Shown here: positions 1 through 7,831 of the stretch, piece after piece
Layout of the letters: each line of letters starts with the position of its first letter
Position numbering within the stretch: position 1 is the first letter of the stretch
Made by a program: the position numbers and the translations under genes
Notes under the pieces: generated by a model
Told to the model about the DNA's origin: nothing
What the model saw: only the letters and a program-made list of their open reading frames with translations
The model's database searches: none
Assembly: GCA_026195905.1 (NCBI GenBank)
Contig: JAPHRE010000040.1
Location: forward strand, 65,363 to 110,813
DNA from: Pseudopelagicola sp.
GTDB lineage: Bacteria; Pseudomonadota; Alphaproteobacteria; Rhodobacterales; Rhodobacteraceae
Direction: 5' to 3'
DNA length: 45,451 nt

Positions 1-240
1 TCGTAGCGCAGGCAGAAGTTTGGTCGCGGGGCCGTAATCCGTTTCAACCCTGCGGATCTCAACGCCCTCCGGCACTTGCGGCAACGTGCCATCCCAGTCT
101 GGAAACCGGCGGTAGGCTTTGGGGACATAAAGGATGATCGCCTCGGGCGGCACCGTTTGATGTCGCAGCGCCTCAAACGTCAGCGCAAGCCGGTCAAAAC
201 GCGGCGGAATCGATGAAAGCGTGATGACATAAGGCTTCAT
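1..240 (-). CDS. Glycosyltransferase-like protein, N-terminal part (runs off window)
   Basis: Only the first 80 codons are present; the gene continues past position 1. It begins with ATG at 240, and this start overlaps the stop codon of the upstream gene (ATGA), so the two are probably translationally coupled. The visible protein starts MKPYVITLSSIPPRF and then follows the upstream protein almost motif for motif, including YRRFPDWDG, VPEGVEIR and DYGPATKLLPAL. The two genes are therefore tandem paralogues. By analogy with the complete neighbour it is probably a GT-A-fold glycosyltransferase acting on a cell-surface glycan. The DxD region is not in the window, so activity cannot be judged. Confidence 0.75.
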   Translation of the reverse strand, partial: MKPYVITLSSIPPRFDRLALTFEALRHQTVPPEAIILYVPKAYRRFPDWDGTLPQVPEGVEIRRVETDYGPATKLLPALR

Positions 241-1097
241 CGCCAAATCCCATATCTATCCTGAAAAAAGCGCACCGTGGTGACATTTGAATCATCGCGC
301 CCCACACCGCCAAAGACCTGCTGATGAAGGGCCGTTTCATTCACGTGCCATGCTTGTTTCTGCGGGATCAGGATCGGCTCCTCGGCGCCCCCAATGATCC
401 ATGTCGGATGCCCATTGCGCATCGCTTGCCCCGAAAACCACACATCATCAACCGGCCATGCAAAATCGGGGATGTCAAAGACCTCTTGGGGAAAGAACTC
501 AGGCCGGACAAGGACGCCCATCCAGCCCTCGAACGCATCCGCATATCCGGGCCGCAAAATCGTGCGCCGCCCCGGTTGGACATAAGGCCGCCCGGTCATC
601 CGCGACGCTACCCAGCGCCCGGCGCAATGTAAATGGAACGGCACATTCGGATTGATCCGCAGCCGAATAACCTTGGGATGGGTGAACGCCGTGCGTCGCG
701 CGCGCCCTTCGGGCGGCAGGAAATCATCCATCGGACTGATCGCGATGCACTCCAAAGGCCGCTGCGCCCGCGCCGCCAATAGGCGCTCGGCCATCCACGG
801 GCGATAGACCTGATCGTCGTCACAAAACAGGATATCAACATCTTGGCCCGCAAACTCCTTCAAGGCCGGCAAGAGCTTGGTCGCGGGGCCGTAATCTTCT
901 TCGACAAGGCGGATTTCAACCCCCTCGGGCACCTCTGGCAACGCACCGTCCCAGTCGGGAAACCGCCGATAGTGTCGGCTGAGATATAGAATAACCCGCT
1001 CTGGCCGCACGGTCTGCGACAAGAGGCTCTCAAGCGTCAGGTGTAGCCCAGAGAACCGGGGCGGTATTGACGATAGTGTGATGACATATCCGCCCAT
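237..1097 (-). CDS. GT-A-like glycosyltransferase, paralogue of the next gene
   Basis: This encodes 286 residues from ATG at 1097, chosen because GAGGAG lies just upstream and because this start aligns with that of the downstream paralogue; the frame is open to 1175 without a better start. The N-terminus (GGYVITLSSIPPRF) and the DDD at about residues 93-95 inside an ILFCDDDQVY context resemble the nucleotide-sugar binding DxD of GT-A glycosyltransferases. A later WPVDDVWFSG segment could carry the catalytic acidic residue. There is no signal peptide or membrane helix, so it is probably cytoplasmic. Donor, acceptor and pathway are unknown. It overlaps the downstream paralogue by 4 bases. Confidence 0.72.
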   Translation of the reverse strand: MGGYVITLSSIPPRFSGLHLTLESLLSQTVRPERVILYLSRHYRRFPDWDGALPEVPEGVEIRLVEEDYGPATKLLPALKEFAGQDVDILFCDDDQVYRPWMAERLLAARAQRPLECIAISPMDDFLPPEGRARRTAFTHPKVIRLRINPNVPFHLHCAGRWVASRMTGRPYVQPGRRTILRPGYADAFEGWMGVLVRPEFFPQEVFDIPDFAWPVDDVWFSGQAMRNGHPTWIIGGAEEPILIPQKQAWHVNETALHQQVFGGVGRDDSNVTTVRFFQDRYGIWR

Positions 1098-1152
1098 ACC
1101 GGGTCTCCTCGGGTGTCGTTTGGCTGGACCCCTAGCATGGGTAACACAAAGG

Positions 1153-1305
1153 TCAAAGGGTCGGGAGCGGGTCAACCTGCACGATCGGCATCGCGCTTAA
1201 TCGAAAGACCTCGTGATCGTGCAAGACTCCAGCCCGAGCCACCAACCCAATCCCGATCGCCAGAGCCAAAATGACCAAGCGCGCGCTTTCGCCTTTCGTA
1301 AACAC
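1153..1305 (-). CDS. Small single-pass membrane protein
   Basis: A 50-residue protein read from a GTG at 1305, preceded by a strong GGGAGAGG ribosome binding site. A longer in-frame extension to 1449 exists but would run into the tRNA promoter region and has no comparable site. After a short charged N-terminus (VFTKGESAR) comes a hydrophobic stretch of about 15 residues (LVILALAIGIGLVARAG), then a polar tail ending VDPLPTL. This suggests one membrane-spanning segment with a short exported or cytoplasmic tail. It lies upstream of the glycosyltransferase pair on the same strand, 55 bases before the 1097 start. No function can be assigned. Confidence 0.55.
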   Translation of the reverse strand: MFTKGESARLVILALAIGIGLVARAGVLHDHEVFRLSAMPIVQVDPLPTL

Positions 1306-1464
1306 CGCACCTCTCCCTATCCTGTGTTTTATTTGAACATCTGTTCCTACTACGCTGTTGGGACGACGTTCCGTCGCGCTTGGCCGATAATTTTTTGCGC
1401 CACGGGGCGTTTTTCCTCTTGCGGCTGCGCACGAGTCTTTATATCTCACGCCTCACTCAATGAT

Positions 1465-1539
1465 GCGGGCGTAGCTCAGGGGTAGAGCATAACCTTGCCA
1501 AGGTTAGGGTCGGGCGTTCGAATCGCCTCGCCCGCTCCA
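1465..1539 (+). tRNA. tRNA-Gly (GCC)
   Basis: This is a 75-base tRNA with an encoded CCA end. The acceptor stem GCGGGCG pairs with CGCCCGC, the anticodon arm is TAACC-TTGCCAA-GGTTA with anticodon GCC, and the T loop is TTCGAAT. It reads the glycine codons GGC and GGU. It is followed after 22 bases by an identical copy. Confidence 0.96.
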
Positions 1540-1561
1540 TTGAAGACATAACCTTTTCGGT

Positions 1562-1636
1562 GCGGGCGTAGCTCAGGGGTAGAGCATAACCTTGCCAAGG
1601 TTAGGGTCGGGCGTTCGAATCGCCTCGCCCGCTCCA
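1562..1636 (+). tRNA. tRNA-Gly (GCC), second identical copy
   Basis: This is base-for-base identical to the tRNA at 1465-1539, with the same acceptor stem, GCC anticodon, TTCGAAT loop and encoded CCA. The 22-base spacer has no obvious promoter, so both copies are probably processed from one transcript. A hairpin terminator follows 12 bases downstream. Confidence 0.96.
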
Positions 1637-1647
1637 AAGGGTCATAC

Positions 1648-1686
1648 GAAAAAGCGCGGGGTTCACCCTGCGCTTTTCGCGTTTTT
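1648..1686. terminator. Bidirectional hairpin terminator between tRNA-Gly pair and amidohydrolase
   Basis: Stem AAAAGCGCGGGG and CCCTGCGCTTTT (one G-T wobble) around a TTCA loop, followed by a T run at 1682-1686. A-rich and T-rich flanks make it usable in both directions. It separates the plus-strand tRNAs from the convergent minus-strand gene ending at 1697. Confidence 0.75.
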
Positions 1687-1696
1687 GGGGTCCGCT

Positions 1697-3034
1697 TTAC
1701 CCATCCGCCAATGCCCGCGCCAAGGCATTCTGCCGCTCGATCACGCACGGCAGGTCAATCGTGGTGACATGACCATCCCGCACCACCTGCCGCCCCTCAA
1801 TGAAAAGATCCCGCACCGTCACTGGCCCCGCAAGCAAAAGCGCCGCCGGATCCCAGCTCCCGGCGCTCTCGATTCCGCGTATATCCCAAAGCGCAACATC
1901 CGCGCGCTTCCCGACCGCGATCTGCCCGCAATCATCGCGCCCAAGAACCTCGGCCCCGCCGCGTGTCGCAATCTCAAGCGCCTCGCGGGCGCTCATGGCA
2001 TCAGCCCCGCGCGCGACCCGCTGCAATAGCATCGCCTGACGCGCCTCAAGCACAAGGTTACCCGCATCGTTACTGGCCGACCCGTCAACCCCAAGACCAA
2101 CCGGCACACCCGCATCCCGCATCGCCCGCACTGGCGCGATCCCGCTGCCAAGGCGGCAATTGGAACAGGGACAATGCGCCACCCCGGTTTTGGTGCGCGC
2201 AAACAGGTCGATCTCGCGGGTATCAAGCTTGACGCAATGCGCATGCCAGACATCCTCGCCGGTCCAGCCGAGGTCTTCGGCATATTGCCCCGGACGACAG
2301 CCAAATGTCTCAAGGCTATAGGCGATATCCTCGTCATTCTCGGCAAGGTGGGTGTGCAGCATGACGCCCTTGTCGCGCGCAAGGAGCGCCGCATCCCGCA
2401 TCAAGTCCTGGCTAACGGAAAACGGCGAACAGGGCGCAATGCCAACCCGACACATCGCCCCCTCGCCCGCATCGTGAAACCGGTCCACAACCCGCACCGC
2501 GTCCTTGAGGATCGCGTCTTCACGCTCGACAAGGTGATCGGGCGGCAACCCGCCATCGCTCTCGCCAATGCTCATCGCGCCGCGTGTCGGATGAAACCGC
2601 ATCCCGATCTCGCGGGCCGCATGGATCGTATCGTCAAGCGTCGCCCCGTTGGGATAGAGATAGAGATGGTCCGACGTCAGCGTGCAGCCCGAAAGCATCA
2701 GCTCCGCAATCCCGACCTGCGCCGAGACGAACATCTCTTCCGGGCCAAACCGGCTCCAGATCGGGTAAAGCGTCTGCAACCAGCCGAACAAGAGCGCGTC
2801 CTGCCCGCCCGGCACGGCGCGCGTCAGGCTCTGGTATAGATGATGGTGCGTATTGACGAGGCCCGGCGTCACAACACAGCCCTCCGCCTCGATCACCTCG
2901 CCTTCGCTTGTCAAACCGGACCCAATCTCGACAATCGCGCCGTCCCTAAAGCGCAGGTCCGCGCCGGAAAGCTCCTGACGCATGTCGTCCATCGTCAGAA
3001 CATAACTGGCATTGCGGATTAAAATTTCCGGCAT
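1697..3034 (-). CDS. Amidohydrolase, probable 8-oxoguanine deaminase
   Basis: A 445-residue cytosolic metal-dependent amidohydrolase of the TRZ/ATZ (cytosine deaminase-like) family. Visible metal-site motifs are NTHHH at residues 61-65, HTHLAEN in the middle, HAHCVKL, and GVDGSASND towards the C-terminus. The small flanking beta domain is formed by both ends, with ending phrases such as GKRADVALWD. The NTHHHLYQSLTR segment and the GSASND context fit the subgroup that deaminates 8-oxoguanine to urate, a nucleobase salvage and repair role; isoguanine or guanine deaminase remain possible. ATG at 3034 is preceded by AAAGGA. The gene stands alone, with the HisN-like gene upstream on the same strand after a 121-base gap. 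Confidence 0.78.
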   Translation of the reverse strand: MPEILIRNASYVLTMDDMRQELSGADLRFRDGAIVEIGSGLTSEGEVIEAEGCVVTPGLVNTHHHLYQSLTRAVPGGQDALLFGWLQTLYPIWSRFGPEEMFVSAQVGIAELMLSGCTLTSDHLYLYPNGATLDDTIHAAREIGMRFHPTRGAMSIGESDGGLPPDHLVEREDAILKDAVRVVDRFHDAGEGAMCRVGIAPCSPFSVSQDLMRDAALLARDKGVMLHTHLAENDEDIAYSLETFGCRPGQYAEDLGWTGEDVWHAHCVKLDTREIDLFARTKTGVAHCPCSNCRLGSGIAPVRAMRDAGVPVGLGVDGSASNDAGNLVLEARQAMLLQRVARGADAMSAREALEIATRGGAEVLGRDDCGQIAVGKRADVALWDIRGIESAGSWDPAALLLAGPVTVRDLFIEGRQVVRDGHVTTIDLPCVIERQNALARALADG

Positions 3035-3155
3035 GTCACCGTCCTTTCACACTTCCCAAAGGCCCGTTTCGGTCAAACTGAAGTGTGAACGCGCCGACAG
3101 AATACGGGCAAAGGACTCGGCGCGGCCTCACTCATACCCGCCGCACAGGACGCGA

Positions 3156-3965
3156 TCAATACTGCCGCAGAATCTCCAAGGCGGCGGCGTGGATCTGCCG
3201 GTTCGCCGCCGCAATCACCCGCCCGCCATTATGGGCCGGACCACCGCGCCAGTCCGTGACAATACCGCCCGCAGCCTCGATGACCGCTATCGGTGCTTGC
3301 ACATCATAGTCGTTCAGCCCCGCCTCAATCACAAGGTCAACCTGCCCCGCCGCAACAAGCGCATAGGCATAGCAATCCATGCCATAGCGTGTAAGCCGCA
3401 CCTTCTCGGATACGGCGCGAAATGCTGCCGCCTCTGTGTCGCTGCCAACTTCTGGAAAGGTTGTGAAAAGGGTCGCCTCGCCAAGCTCTGAGGTTTCCCC
3501 CGTGCCAAGCCTCTTGCGCCCTTGCGGGCCTTCGACGAACGCCTCGCCAAAACCGCCGACAAAGCGTTCTGCGATATAGGGTTGGTCGATGATCCCAAAC
3601 ACCGGCCCGCTTTTATTTGCCAGCGCGATCAAAACGCCCCAGGTCGGCGTGCCGCTCATGAAACCGCGTGTGCCATCAATCGGATCAAGCACCCATGTCA
3701 GGCCGCTCGTCCCTGTGCTGCGCCCCATTTCTTCGCCGAATACCCCGTCTTCGGGGCGCATCTCCGCCAGAACTGCGCGCATTGCCGCCTCTCCGGCGCG
3801 GTCGCCCTCGGTCACCGGGTCAAACCCTTCCGAAAGCTTATTATCCGTCACAAGTCCCCGTGCGCGAAAATACGGCAAAATAGCCAAACGGGCCGCCTCC
3901 GCCATCGCGAAAGCAGCCCGTTTGATATCGTCTTGTTCTTGTCGTTCTATATCCAGTCTCACCAC
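3156..3965 (-). CDS. hisN: Inositol-monophosphatase family, HisN-type histidinol-phosphatase
   Basis: A 269-residue member of the Mg-dependent inositol monophosphatase family. The metal and catalytic motifs are present: GEE at about 77-79, LDPIDGT at 93-99, and DYDVQAPIAVIEAAGG near 220. The phrase LDPIDGTRGFMSGTPTWG is typical of the HisN subgroup, which dephosphorylates L-histidinol phosphate in the penultimate stage of histidine synthesis in alphaproteobacteria and actinobacteria. A general IMPase activity cannot be excluded. The likely start is GTG at 3965, with GGGAG seven bases upstream; the next codon is also GTG. It lies 58 bases downstream of the XRE regulator on the same strand and may share its transcript. 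Confidence 0.75.
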   Translation of the reverse strand: MVRLDIERQEQDDIKRAAFAMAEAARLAILPYFRARGLVTDNKLSEGFDPVTEGDRAGEAAMRAVLAEMRPEDGVFGEEMGRSTGTSGLTWVLDPIDGTRGFMSGTPTWGVLIALANKSGPVFGIIDQPYIAERFVGGFGEAFVEGPQGRKRLGTGETSELGEATLFTTFPEVGSDTEAAAFRAVSEKVRLTRYGMDCYAYALVAAGQVDLVIEAGLNDYDVQAPIAVIEAAGGIVTDWRGGPAHNGGRVIAAANRQIHAAALEILRQY

Positions 3966-4023
3966 CTAAATTCTCCCGACGCGATGCTTTGCGAAAAAGC
4001 GCTAGCGCAGCGTCGGTGCAAAC

Positions 4024-4392
4024 TCAAGCAACGTCAGACAACACCCGAGCAAGCTCGAAAAGACGACGACGTTGATTCTCTGGGATCGAATAATAGGACC
4101 GTACGAGGTCAAGCGCCTCTTTGTCGCCCATAATATCAGCCGGAACCTTGGCCGACGCCTCGTTGGTATCGTCTGCTTCTATACCTTCAAAGAAAAAGCT
4201 CACCGGGACGTCAAGTGCATCGGCAATATCCCAAAGGCGGGAGGCGCTGACGCGGTTGGCACCGGTTTCATATTTTTGAATTTGTTGGAATTTAATTCCG
4301 ACCTTCTGAGCCAACTGCTGCTGCGTCATACCTGTAAGCCACCGCCTCTGGCGGATGCGCTTGCCGACATGAACGTCCACTGGATGGGCCAT
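4024..4392 (-). CDS. XRE-family HTH transcriptional regulator
   Basis: A 122-residue cytoplasmic DNA-binding protein. The helix-turn-helix spans roughly residues 8-62 and includes GKRIRQRRW, MTQQQLAQKVG, FQQIQKYETG and RVSASRLWDIADAL, the classic Cro/C1 layout. The C-terminal half (after SFFFEG) contains a short acidic stretch and a helix ending FELARVLSD. This architecture, with the MAHPVDVHVGKRIR opening, is widespread in alphaproteobacteria. ATG at 4392 is preceded by AAGGAG; an extension to 4416 lacks a comparable site. Its targets are unknown; hisN downstream and the divergent oxidoreductase are the nearest candidates. Confidence 0.85.
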   Translation of the reverse strand: MAHPVDVHVGKRIRQRRWLTGMTQQQLAQKVGIKFQQIQKYETGANRVSASRLWDIADALDVPVSFFFEGIEADDTNEASAKVPADIMGDKEALDLVRSYYSIPENQRRRLFELARVLSDVA

Positions 4393-4639
4393 AGAACGTC
4401 TCCTTTTCCTAATCACTCACGGCGCTCCGCCGTCACACCCGGCCATAAGACCGACGAGAGCCGCACGCCCCTCCAAACGAAAGAGTGTGCGTCCCTATGT
4501 GTTCTACAGTAACGGGTTTTGCCTCCAGATCAAGAACATTAGCACAAGTAAGCCGTTAACCAAGTTGTGAGAAAAACAATTAAAAGGTGTTTCCTGACGC
4601 CCCTTCACACCCCGGCCCTGCCTTCCGTTAGGTAAATTT
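4393..4639. other. Divergent intergenic region, no gene seen
   Basis: About 300 bases separate the XRE gene (minus) from the quinone oxidoreductase (plus, start 4696). The stretch from 4510 to 4600 is visibly more AT-rich than its surroundings and should hold the XRE promoter. I could not assign convincing -35/-10 boxes for the minus strand or find a small gene with a ribosome binding site. Confidence 0.5.
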
Positions 4640-4681
4640 TTGACATGCCCGGCGTTCCGGTTAAACCGTTGAAAACGGAAC
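4640..4681 (+). promoter_or_regulatory. Candidate promoter and inverted repeat upstream of quinone oxidoreductase
   Basis: A perfect TTGACA lies at 4640-4645; the -10 position 17 bases on (AAACCG) is poor. Overlapping it is an inverted repeat, GTTCCG at 4654-4659 and CGGAAC at 4676-4681, with a small inner repeat CCGTT-AACGG. The arrangement could be an operator overlapping the transcription start, but this is inference from position alone. Confidence 0.35.
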
Positions 4682-4695
4682 AACCGGAGGACACC

Positions 4696-5658
4696 ATGCG
4701 CGCCTATCAGATCACATCCCATGACCTGCCCCCCTGCGTCACCGATCTGGCCACCCCAACGCCCCAACCGGGCGAGATCAGGGTCAGGATTCATGCCTGC
4801 GGGTTGAACTTCGCCGATCTCCTTATGCAAAAGGGCACCTATCAAGACACGCCCGCCCTGCCTTTCGTTGGCGGCATGGAAATCGCAGGCGTCGTAGATG
4901 CCCTTGGCCCGGACACGGACGGCCCCGCTCCGGGCACACGGGTCGCGGTCTTCGCCGGGCATGGTGGGCTTGCAGAATATGGATGTTTCGACGCCCGGCG
5001 CGCGGTGCCTCTCCCTGACTCGATGCCCTTTGAAGACGCTGCGGCGTTCATGGTTGCCTACGGGACAAGCCACGTTGCCCTCGACTACCGCGCCCGCCTC
5101 CAACCCGGCGAGACGCTTCTTGTCTTGGGCGCAGCGGGCGGCGTCGGCCTGACAGCGGTGGAAATCGGCAAGCTCATGGGGGCCAATGTAATCGCCTGCG
5201 CGCGCGGCGCAGATAAACTTGCGATCGCCAAACAAGCCGGGGCCGATCACCTTCTCGACGCAACAACCGCCGATATTCGGGCCGACGTCAAAGCCCTTGG
5301 CGGGGCCGATGTGGTCTATGATCCGGTGGGCGGCGAGCAATGGAAAGCCGCCTTTCGCGCCTGCAACCCCGAGGCCCGCCTCCTTCCCATCGGCTTTGCC
5401 AGTGGCGACGTGCCAAAAATCCCGGCCAATCATCTATTGGTCAAAAACCTCACTGTGATGGGCCTCTATTGGGGCGGCTACCTCGCGTTCAAGCCCTCGG
5501 TCGTCTCCGAGAGCCTCGCCACATTGCTGGACTGGTATGACCAAGGCCGCCTCAAACCCCATGTAAGCCACACCCTGCCGCTGGCACAGGCCGCCGACGC
5601 GATGGAGCTTTTGCGCACGCGCAAATCAACCGGCAAGGTGGTCGTGACAATGGGCTAA
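4696..5658 (+). CDS. NADPH:quinone oxidoreductase family (zinc-free MDR)
   Basis: A 320-residue medium-chain dehydrogenase/reductase of the QOR type. The N-terminal GroES-like half includes GEIRVRIHACGLNFADLL and LPFVGGMEIAGVV; the Rossmann half includes the cofactor loop LGAAGGVGLTAVEIGK at about 142-157. The zinc ligands of alcohol dehydrogenases are missing, as expected for quinone oxidoreductases, which pass hydride from NADPH to quinones or enones in the cytosol. The ATG at 4696 follows a strong GGAGG, so this start is preferred over one 51 bases upstream. Its TAA overlaps the stop of the convergent LysR gene. Confidence 0.85.
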   Translation: MRAYQITSHDLPPCVTDLATPTPQPGEIRVRIHACGLNFADLLMQKGTYQDTPALPFVGGMEIAGVVDALGPDTDGPAPGTRVAVFAGHGGLAEYGCFDARRAVPLPDSMPFEDAAAFMVAYGTSHVALDYRARLQPGETLLVLGAAGGVGLTAVEIGKLMGANVIACARGADKLAIAKQAGADHLLDATTADIRADVKALGGADVVYDPVGGEQWKAAFRACNPEARLLPIGFASGDVPKIPANHLLVKNLTVMGLYWGGYLAFKPSVVSESLATLLDWYDQGRLKPHVSHTLPLAQAADAMELLRTRKSTGKVVVTMG

Positions 5659-6572
5659 AGCCCGCCGCTGCCCGCGCCCGCAACAAGGCGTTTTTCGGCG
5701 GTGGAAAGCTCATAGCGCCCGCGCATCGGGGTAAACCCGGTGCGCAACAGCCCGGCAAGGAAGTTCACCACCTCGCCCTTGCTCTGATCTGCGCCATACA
5801 TATTGATATGCTGAACCCCAAGATCCGGCAGCGCGCCGCCGTGCTCGATCACCTCGAAATAGGGCGCTTGCGTGCCCTCGATCATCGCCATGACGCCGAG
5901 ATCGGCGCTCACTGTCGCCTCAACCGTGCGCTCAGATGAGGTGGCAACGGCCATCTCCCATTCGATCCCGGCATCATCAAGCGCACGAATCGCCTTGGCG
6001 CGGAAAAGACAATTGTCCCCCGATGCAAACTTAAAGGGACGACGGCGCCACGTTGCACCGCCCGGCGCCCCGATCCACACAAGCGGAAGCGAACAAAGCC
6101 CCTCCGCCCCGGCCCCGGTCTCGCCCTCTGTCGTCAGGATGATATCAATCTCCCCCTTGTCAAAGCGCGGCTTGAGATCGCGGGTATAGGAGGACAAAAG
6201 ATGCACTTTGACCCGCGGATAGGCGGCTGCAAATTGCTGCATCGCGCGCGGAACCACCGGATAAACGATGTCATGTGGAACCCCTAACGCGACCTCGCCT
6301 TCAAATTCTTCATGCGTCAGACGGCGGATCACCTCGTCATTGAGCGTCACCATACGGCGCGCATACCCCAATAGCTGCTCGCCCTCCGGCGTAAGCGCGA
6401 TCCCCCGACCGGAGCGATCCAAAAGGCCAACACCGATCAATTCTTCAAGCCTTTTCAACTGCATAGAGACCGCAGATTGCGTCAGGTGCAGAAACCCCGC
6501 TGCCTTTGTCACGCCGCCCAAATCGGCAACGGCAACGAAACTGCGTAACGTGGTGACATCGAGATTTCGCAT
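5655..6572 (-). CDS. LysR-family transcriptional regulator
   Basis: A 305-residue LysR regulator. The winged helix-turn-helix is at residues 4-62 (TLRSFVAVADLGG, AAGFLHLTQSAVSMQLKRLE), followed by a type 2 periplasmic-binding-like effector domain from about 90 to 295. It is divergent from the DUF1127 gene at 6704, and the 131-base gap holds a perfect palindrome at 6641-6657 plus a second LysR-style site at 6575-6589 next to its own start. This is the usual layout for autoregulation and control of the divergent gene. The inducer is unknown. The 3' end overlaps the convergent oxidoreductase stop by three bases. Confidence 0.88.
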   Translation of the reverse strand: MRNLDVTTLRSFVAVADLGGVTKAAGFLHLTQSAVSMQLKRLEELIGVGLLDRSGRGIALTPEGEQLLGYARRMVTLNDEVIRRLTHEEFEGEVALGVPHDIVYPVVPRAMQQFAAAYPRVKVHLLSSYTRDLKPRFDKGEIDIILTTEGETGAGAEGLCSLPLVWIGAPGGATWRRRPFKFASGDNCLFRAKAIRALDDAGIEWEMAVATSSERTVEATVSADLGVMAMIEGTQAPYFEVIEHGGALPDLGVQHINMYGADQSKGEVVNFLAGLLRTGFTPMRGRYELSTAEKRLVAGAGSGGL

Positions 6573-6574
6573 AT

Positions 6575-6589
6575 ATCAATTTCCGTGAT
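6575..6589. promoter_or_regulatory. Candidate LysR site near the regulator start
   Basis: ATCA and TGAT arms are separated by seven bases, giving the T-N11-A form typical of LysR boxes. It begins 3 bases upstream of the LysR start codon, as expected for an autorepression site. The short arms mean it could be chance. Confidence 0.35.
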
Positions 6590-6640
6590 GGATTATCTCA
6601 CAAACATTCACTTTCAACATAGATCACAAATTGGCATATG

Positions 6641-6657
6641 CATCAAGTCTCTTGATG
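6641..6657. promoter_or_regulatory. Perfect palindrome, probable LysR operator
   Basis: CATCAAG and CTTGATG form a perfect 7-base inverted repeat around TCT. It lies 46 bases before the DUF1127 start and 68 bases from the LysR start, in the centre of the divergent gap. Position and symmetry fit the main recognition site of the neighbouring LysR protein. Confidence 0.55.
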
Positions 6658-6703
6658 GAAACATCGTGACTCATCGCAAAATGCCTTAAGAAAGGATCAG
6701 GCT

Positions 6704-6925
6704 ATGACTGTTATCACCACACTAGGTCGCCAAGTCGGCCTCTCTTTCGCAACCACGGCTCGCAAGACCCTCTCGCTCGCAGATTTTGCCGCGCTCTACC
6801 GCCAGCGCCGGGCCTTGGCCAAACTCGACGCGCGCAGCCTCGAAGATATGGGCATTTCGCGCCGCGACGCCGAGGCCGAATCCCGCCGCCCGGTCTGGGA
6901 CGTGCCCGCCGCTTGGCGCAGCTAA
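6704..6925 (+). CDS. DUF1127 domain protein
   Basis: A 73-residue arginine-rich protein whose C-terminal half carries the DUF1127 pattern (LDARSLEDMGISRRDAEAES). Small DUF1127 proteins in alphaproteobacteria are implicated in RNA turnover and phosphate or stress adaptation in some species, but this longer form has no known role. AAGGA lies upstream of the ATG at 6704. The gene is divergent from a LysR regulator with a clear palindrome between them, so it is probably the regulator's main target. Confidence 0.8.
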   Translation: MTVITTLGRQVGLSFATTARKTLSLADFAALYRQRRALAKLDARSLEDMGISRRDAEAESRRPVWDVPAAWRS

Positions 6926-6979
6926 GTCGCAAACCGGGAAATCACGTTACAATTTCGCGTTATTTTCCGACTATGCGAC

Positions 6980-7008
6980 TTGAAAAGTCCCCGGACCTCC
7001 CCGATATT
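6980..7008 (+). promoter_or_regulatory. Candidate sigma70 promoter for the BI-1 gene
   Basis: TTGAAA at 6980-6985 and GATATT at 7003-7008 are separated by exactly 17 bases. Start of transcription would fall near 7015, giving a leader of about 55 bases with a small hairpin (AGCCGCC and GGCGGCT arms, 7018-7042) before the GGAGG ribosome binding site. Confidence 0.5.
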
Positions 7009-7069
7009 TCAAACCAAAGCCGCCGGATATGTTCGGGCGGCTCACAAGGTTTAACCATCGGAGGTTTGA

Positions 7070-7807
7070 ATGGCTGACTTTAATACAATCCGGACCGCAG
7101 CGGGCACACGCACGGCCGCGATTGATGAAGGGCTTCGCGCCCATATGAACAAGGTCTACGGCACCATGTCCGTAGGCACGTTTGTGACGTTCCTCGTGGC
7201 TTGGGCCGTGGGGACATCACCGGCGCTTCTGTCGGTCTTCCGCGACCCCGCCACGCTTCAGCCCAATATCCTTGGCTGGATCGTCATGTTTGCCCCCCTC
7301 ATCATGGTGTTTGCCTTTGGCGCGGCGCTCAACCGCCTGTCCGCCGCCGGGGCACAGCTTTTCTTCTGGGTCTTCGCCGCCGTGATGGGCTTGTCGATGT
7401 CGTGGATTTTTGTCGCCTTTACCGGCTACTCAATCGCACAGGTGTTCCTCGTGACCTCGATCGCCTTTGCCGGTCTGTCGCTCTGGGGCTACACCACGAA
7501 GAAAGACATCTCCGGCTGGGGGGCGTTCCTCATCATGGGCGTGATCGGTATCCTTGTGGCGTCGATCGTCAACATCTTCCTCGGCTCGCCCGCGATTGCC
7601 TTCGCTGTGTCGGTCCTCGGCGTGTTGATTTTCGCCGGCCTGACCGCCTATGACACCCAGAAGATCAAAGCCACCTACCTGCAACACGCCCACACCGGCG
7701 ATCAGGAATGGCTCGGCAAGGCCGCCATCATGGGCGCGCTAAGCCTCTATCTGGACTTCATCAACATGTTCATGTTCCTGCTGCAACTCTTCGGCAATCG
7801 CGAATAA
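7070..7807 (+). CDS. Bax inhibitor-1/YccA family membrane protein
   Basis: A 245-residue integral membrane protein with about seven hydrophobic segments between residues 32 and 242. Family marks are the N-terminal FNTIRTAAGTRTAAIDEGLR region, LTAYDTQKIK, and the final segment with LSLYLDFINMFMFLLQLFG. The conserved aspartates in the YDTQ and YLDFIN motifs correspond to the proposed pH-sensing, calcium-leak site of bacterial BI-1 homologues; E. coli relatives YccA and YbhL interact with or affect FtsH-related membrane quality control. CGGAGG precedes the ATG. A hairpin terminator follows at 7832, so it is probably monocistronic. Confidence 0.92.
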   Translation: MADFNTIRTAAGTRTAAIDEGLRAHMNKVYGTMSVGTFVTFLVAWAVGTSPALLSVFRDPATLQPNILGWIVMFAPLIMVFAFGAALNRLSAAGAQLFFWVFAAVMGLSMSWIFVAFTGYSIAQVFLVTSIAFAGLSLWGYTTKKDISGWGAFLIMGVIGILVASIVNIFLGSPAIAFAVSVLGVLIFAGLTAYDTQKIKATYLQHAHTGDQEWLGKAAIMGALSLYLDFINMFMFLLQLFGNRE

Positions 7808-7831
7808 CCGCAGCTTGGATAGCAGACCATC

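Noticed and set aside
1306-1449. Longer form of the small membrane protein starting at 1449
   Set aside because: It would begin 16 bases from the tRNA gene and lacks a ribosome binding site, while GTG 1305 has a strong one.
4504-5433. A 309-codon minus-strand frame opposite the quinone oxidoreductase
   Set aside because: The opposite strand encodes a well supported MDR enzyme; this frame lacks any family pattern.
7018-7042. Riboswitch in the BI-1 leader
   Set aside because: Only one short hairpin is present, with no conserved riboswitch core.
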